Of a stretch of 7,824 bases of DNA, positions 6,935 to 7,824 are shown one piece after another (within the stretch, counting starts at the first letter, position 1; every line of letters begins with the position of its first letter). A model generated the notes under the pieces. It made no database searches, had not been told where the DNA came from, and worked only from the letters and a program-made list of their open reading frames with translations. The position numbers and the translations under genes were made by a program. The DNA is from Acidimicrobiaceae bacterium (GTDB taxonomy: Bacteria > Actinomycetota > Acidimicrobiia > Acidimicrobiales > Salinilacustritrichaceae), in the NCBI GenBank assembly GCA_003476595.1, contig DMTU01000267.1, positions 3,757 through 11,580 of the forward strand, in the 5' to 3' direction.

Positions 6935-6964
6935 TTGGCAGGTCCGCCCCCGGCGGCACACCAT
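6935..6964 (+). promoter_or_regulatory. Putative efp promoter giving a leaderless mRNA
   Basis: TTGGCA (6935-6940) resembles a -35 box. After an 18-base spacer comes CACCAT (6959-6964), which fits a weak nAnnnT -10. With standard spacing, +1 would fall on the A of the efp ATG at 6971. No Shine-Dalgarno is present in GTCGCC before the ATG. The 50-base gap between the M24 peptidase and efp holds no evident terminator. Confidence 0.4.
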
Positions 6965-6970
6965 GTCGCC

Positions 6971-7534
6971 ATGGCGACCGTCTCCACGAACGACCTCAAG
7001 AACGGCATGTGCCTCGACCTGCCGGAGGGTCTCGTGCAGGTCCAGGACTTCCAGCACGTCAAGCCGGGCAAGGGCGGCGCCTTCGTGCGCACCACCCTGA
7101 AGAACGTGCGCACCGGCGCCAACATCGACAGGACGTTCCGGGCGGGGGAGAAGGTCGAGCAGGCCAAGATCGACCGCTCGGAGTACCAGTACCTCTACAA
7201 CGACGGGTCGAACTACGTCTTCATGGACCAGGAGACCTACGACCAGATCGAGGTCGCGCCCAGCAACCTCGGCGACGCCACCAACTACCTCGTCGAGCAG
7301 GCCACGGCCCAGCTGATGATGTACGGCGACGAGATCGTCGGGGTCGAGCTGCCCCCGTCGGTGGAGCTCACCGTCGCCGAGACCGAGCCGGGCCTGCAGG
7401 GCGACCGCAGCACCGGTGGCACGAAGCCCGCGACCCTCGAGACCGGCTACGTCGTGCAGGTCCCGCTGTTCATCAACACGGGCGAGAAGCTGAAGATCGA
7501 CACCCGCACCGGCCAGTACCAGTCCCGAGCGTGA
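6971..7534 (+). CDS. efp: Translation elongation factor P
   Basis: EF-P binds between the P and E sites of the ribosome and promotes peptide bond formation at polyproline stalls. The product has 187 aa, the normal length. It shows the KOW-like N-terminal domain (about 1-62), a first OB domain (about 66-120, including [13 protein letters not shown]), and a second OB domain with [20 protein letters not shown] and RTGQY near the end, the family signature. The functional tip loop is KPGKGGAF at 31-38 with Lys34, the position lysylated in E. coli. Actinobacterial EF-Ps commonly work with an unmodified Lys in a KPGKGPAF loop; here the second proline is glycine. No modification gene (epmA, epmB or earP type) is in the window. 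ATG 6971 gives the canonical N-terminus [13 protein letters not shown]. The stop overlaps nusB by 4 bases. Confidence 0.97.
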   Translation: MATVSTNDLKNGMCLDLPEGLVQVQDFQHVKPGKGGAFVRTTLKNVRTGANIDRTFRAGEKVEQAKIDRSEYQYLYNDGSNYVFMDQETYDQIEVAPSNLGDATNYLVEQATAQLMMYGDEIVGVELPPSVELTVAETEPGLQGDRSTGGTKPATLETGYVVQVPLFINTGEKLKIDTRTGQYQSRA

Positions 7535-7824
7535 GCCTGTCCAGCACCCGCCGGGAGGCGCGCGAGCGCGCCGTCGAGCTCCTCTACGAGGCCGACTCCA
7601 AGTCCGCGCACCCCGAGGACGTGGTCGCCGGCCTCCCCATCCGGCCCGACGCCTACGCGCTCGAGCTGGCCTTCGGCGTCGCCGACCACCAGACCGAGAT
7701 CGACCACGTCCTGGACCGCTACGCCAACCGCTGGCCGGTGAAGCGCATGGCCGCCATGGACCGCATGGTGCTTCGCCTCGGCGTGCTGGAGCTGGCCACC
7801 CAGCTCGACGTCCCGCCCGGCGTG
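7531..7824 (+). CDS. nusB: Transcription antitermination factor NusB, 5' part (3' end outside window)
   Basis: NusB binds boxA RNA with NusE (S10) and supports antitermination on rRNA operons. The gene starts at GTG 7531, overlapping the efp stop as GTGA. The frame stays open to the window end, with 98 codons visible. The translation contains [18 protein letters not shown] at the N-terminus, then [18 protein letters not shown], the [20 protein letters not shown] core (about residues 69-88) and the start of LDVPPGV. In homologues, INEAVELAK follows this point. These are the ordered hallmarks of the NusB helical fold. The efp-nusB order is conserved in many Gram-positive bacteria. The downstream end is cut by the window, not broken. 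Confidence 0.93.
   Translation, partial: MSLSSTRREARERAVELLYEADSKSAHPEDVVAGLPIRPDAYALELAFGVADHQTEIDHVLDRYANRWPVKRMAAMDRMVLRLGVLELATQLDVPPGV

Noticed and set aside
5637..6959. A long open frame (about 440 codons) on the minus strand across the M24 peptidase
   Set aside because: It is a GC-bias shadow of a real gene with all catalytic motifs on the + strand. Its composition is low-complexity and its end has a run of Ser-rich sequence.
6921..6970. A terminator hairpin between the M24 peptidase and efp (GACC...GGTC)
   Set aside because: Only four pairs can form and no T tract follows.
1..7824. A new defence, mobile or CRISPR-like system
   Set aside because: All sequence is accounted for by conserved core genes on one strand with short gaps. 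There are no transposase, integrase, spacer array, att-like repeats or change in base composition.

Overview
The window is a gene-dense, very GC-rich stretch of bacterial chromosome, with G+C at or above about 70% by eye. All eight recognisable genes, plus one protein of unclear role, lie on the + strand. Third codon positions are almost always G or C, six of the eight visible start codons are GTG, and three gene junctions are 4-base GTGA stop/start overlaps. The order mltG, aroE, prepilin peptidase, aroC, aroB, M24 peptidase, efp, nusB is the familiar housekeeping neighbourhood of Actinomycetota. Protein details, such as the compact AroB with its NYGHTLAHA motif and the DUF4388-type protein, make me favour class Acidimicrobiia (Ilumatobacter/Iamia-like). 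That placement is inference, not proof.

Layout. Bases 1-674 hold the 3' end of mltG (murein endotransglycosylase), which overlaps aroE (671-1489, shikimate dehydrogenase). After 89 noncoding bases comes a DUF4388/PATAN-type protein with a long acidic repetitive tail (1579-2703), which has a clear Shine-Dalgarno site. After 73 bases comes a short, cysteine-free prepilin peptidase (2777-3568). After 64 bases comes aroC (3633-4805, chorismate synthase), followed 7 bases later by aroB (4813-5817, dehydroquinate synthase). An M24 Xaa-Pro peptidase (5814-6920) overlaps the end of aroB. After 50 bases comes efp (6971-7534), which overlaps nusB (7531 to the window end, 3' truncated). No noncoding stretch exceeds 100 bases, and I see no RNA genes, CRISPR arrays, insertion sequences or prophage.

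How the genes work together. aroE, aroC and aroB give three of the seven shikimate-pathway steps leading to chorismate. aroK and aroQ, which often sit in this cluster in relatives, are not between the genes seen here. MltG acts on cell-wall glycan. EF-P rescues ribosomes stalled on polyproline, and NusB acts in rRNA transcription antitermination. The prepilin peptidase and the neighbouring DUF4388 protein may form a small type IV pilus or secretion-related pair.

The window is mostly ordinary core genome, and I do not see a new defence or mobile system. The points most worth a second look are three. The DUF4388 protein's extreme C-terminus echoes its own N-terminal LLSSTKK motif. The prepilin peptidase lacks the cysteine-rich loop. 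Genes without a Shine-Dalgarno share a start context (CCCGGCCGTG preceded by TAnnnT) that suggests leaderless transcription.
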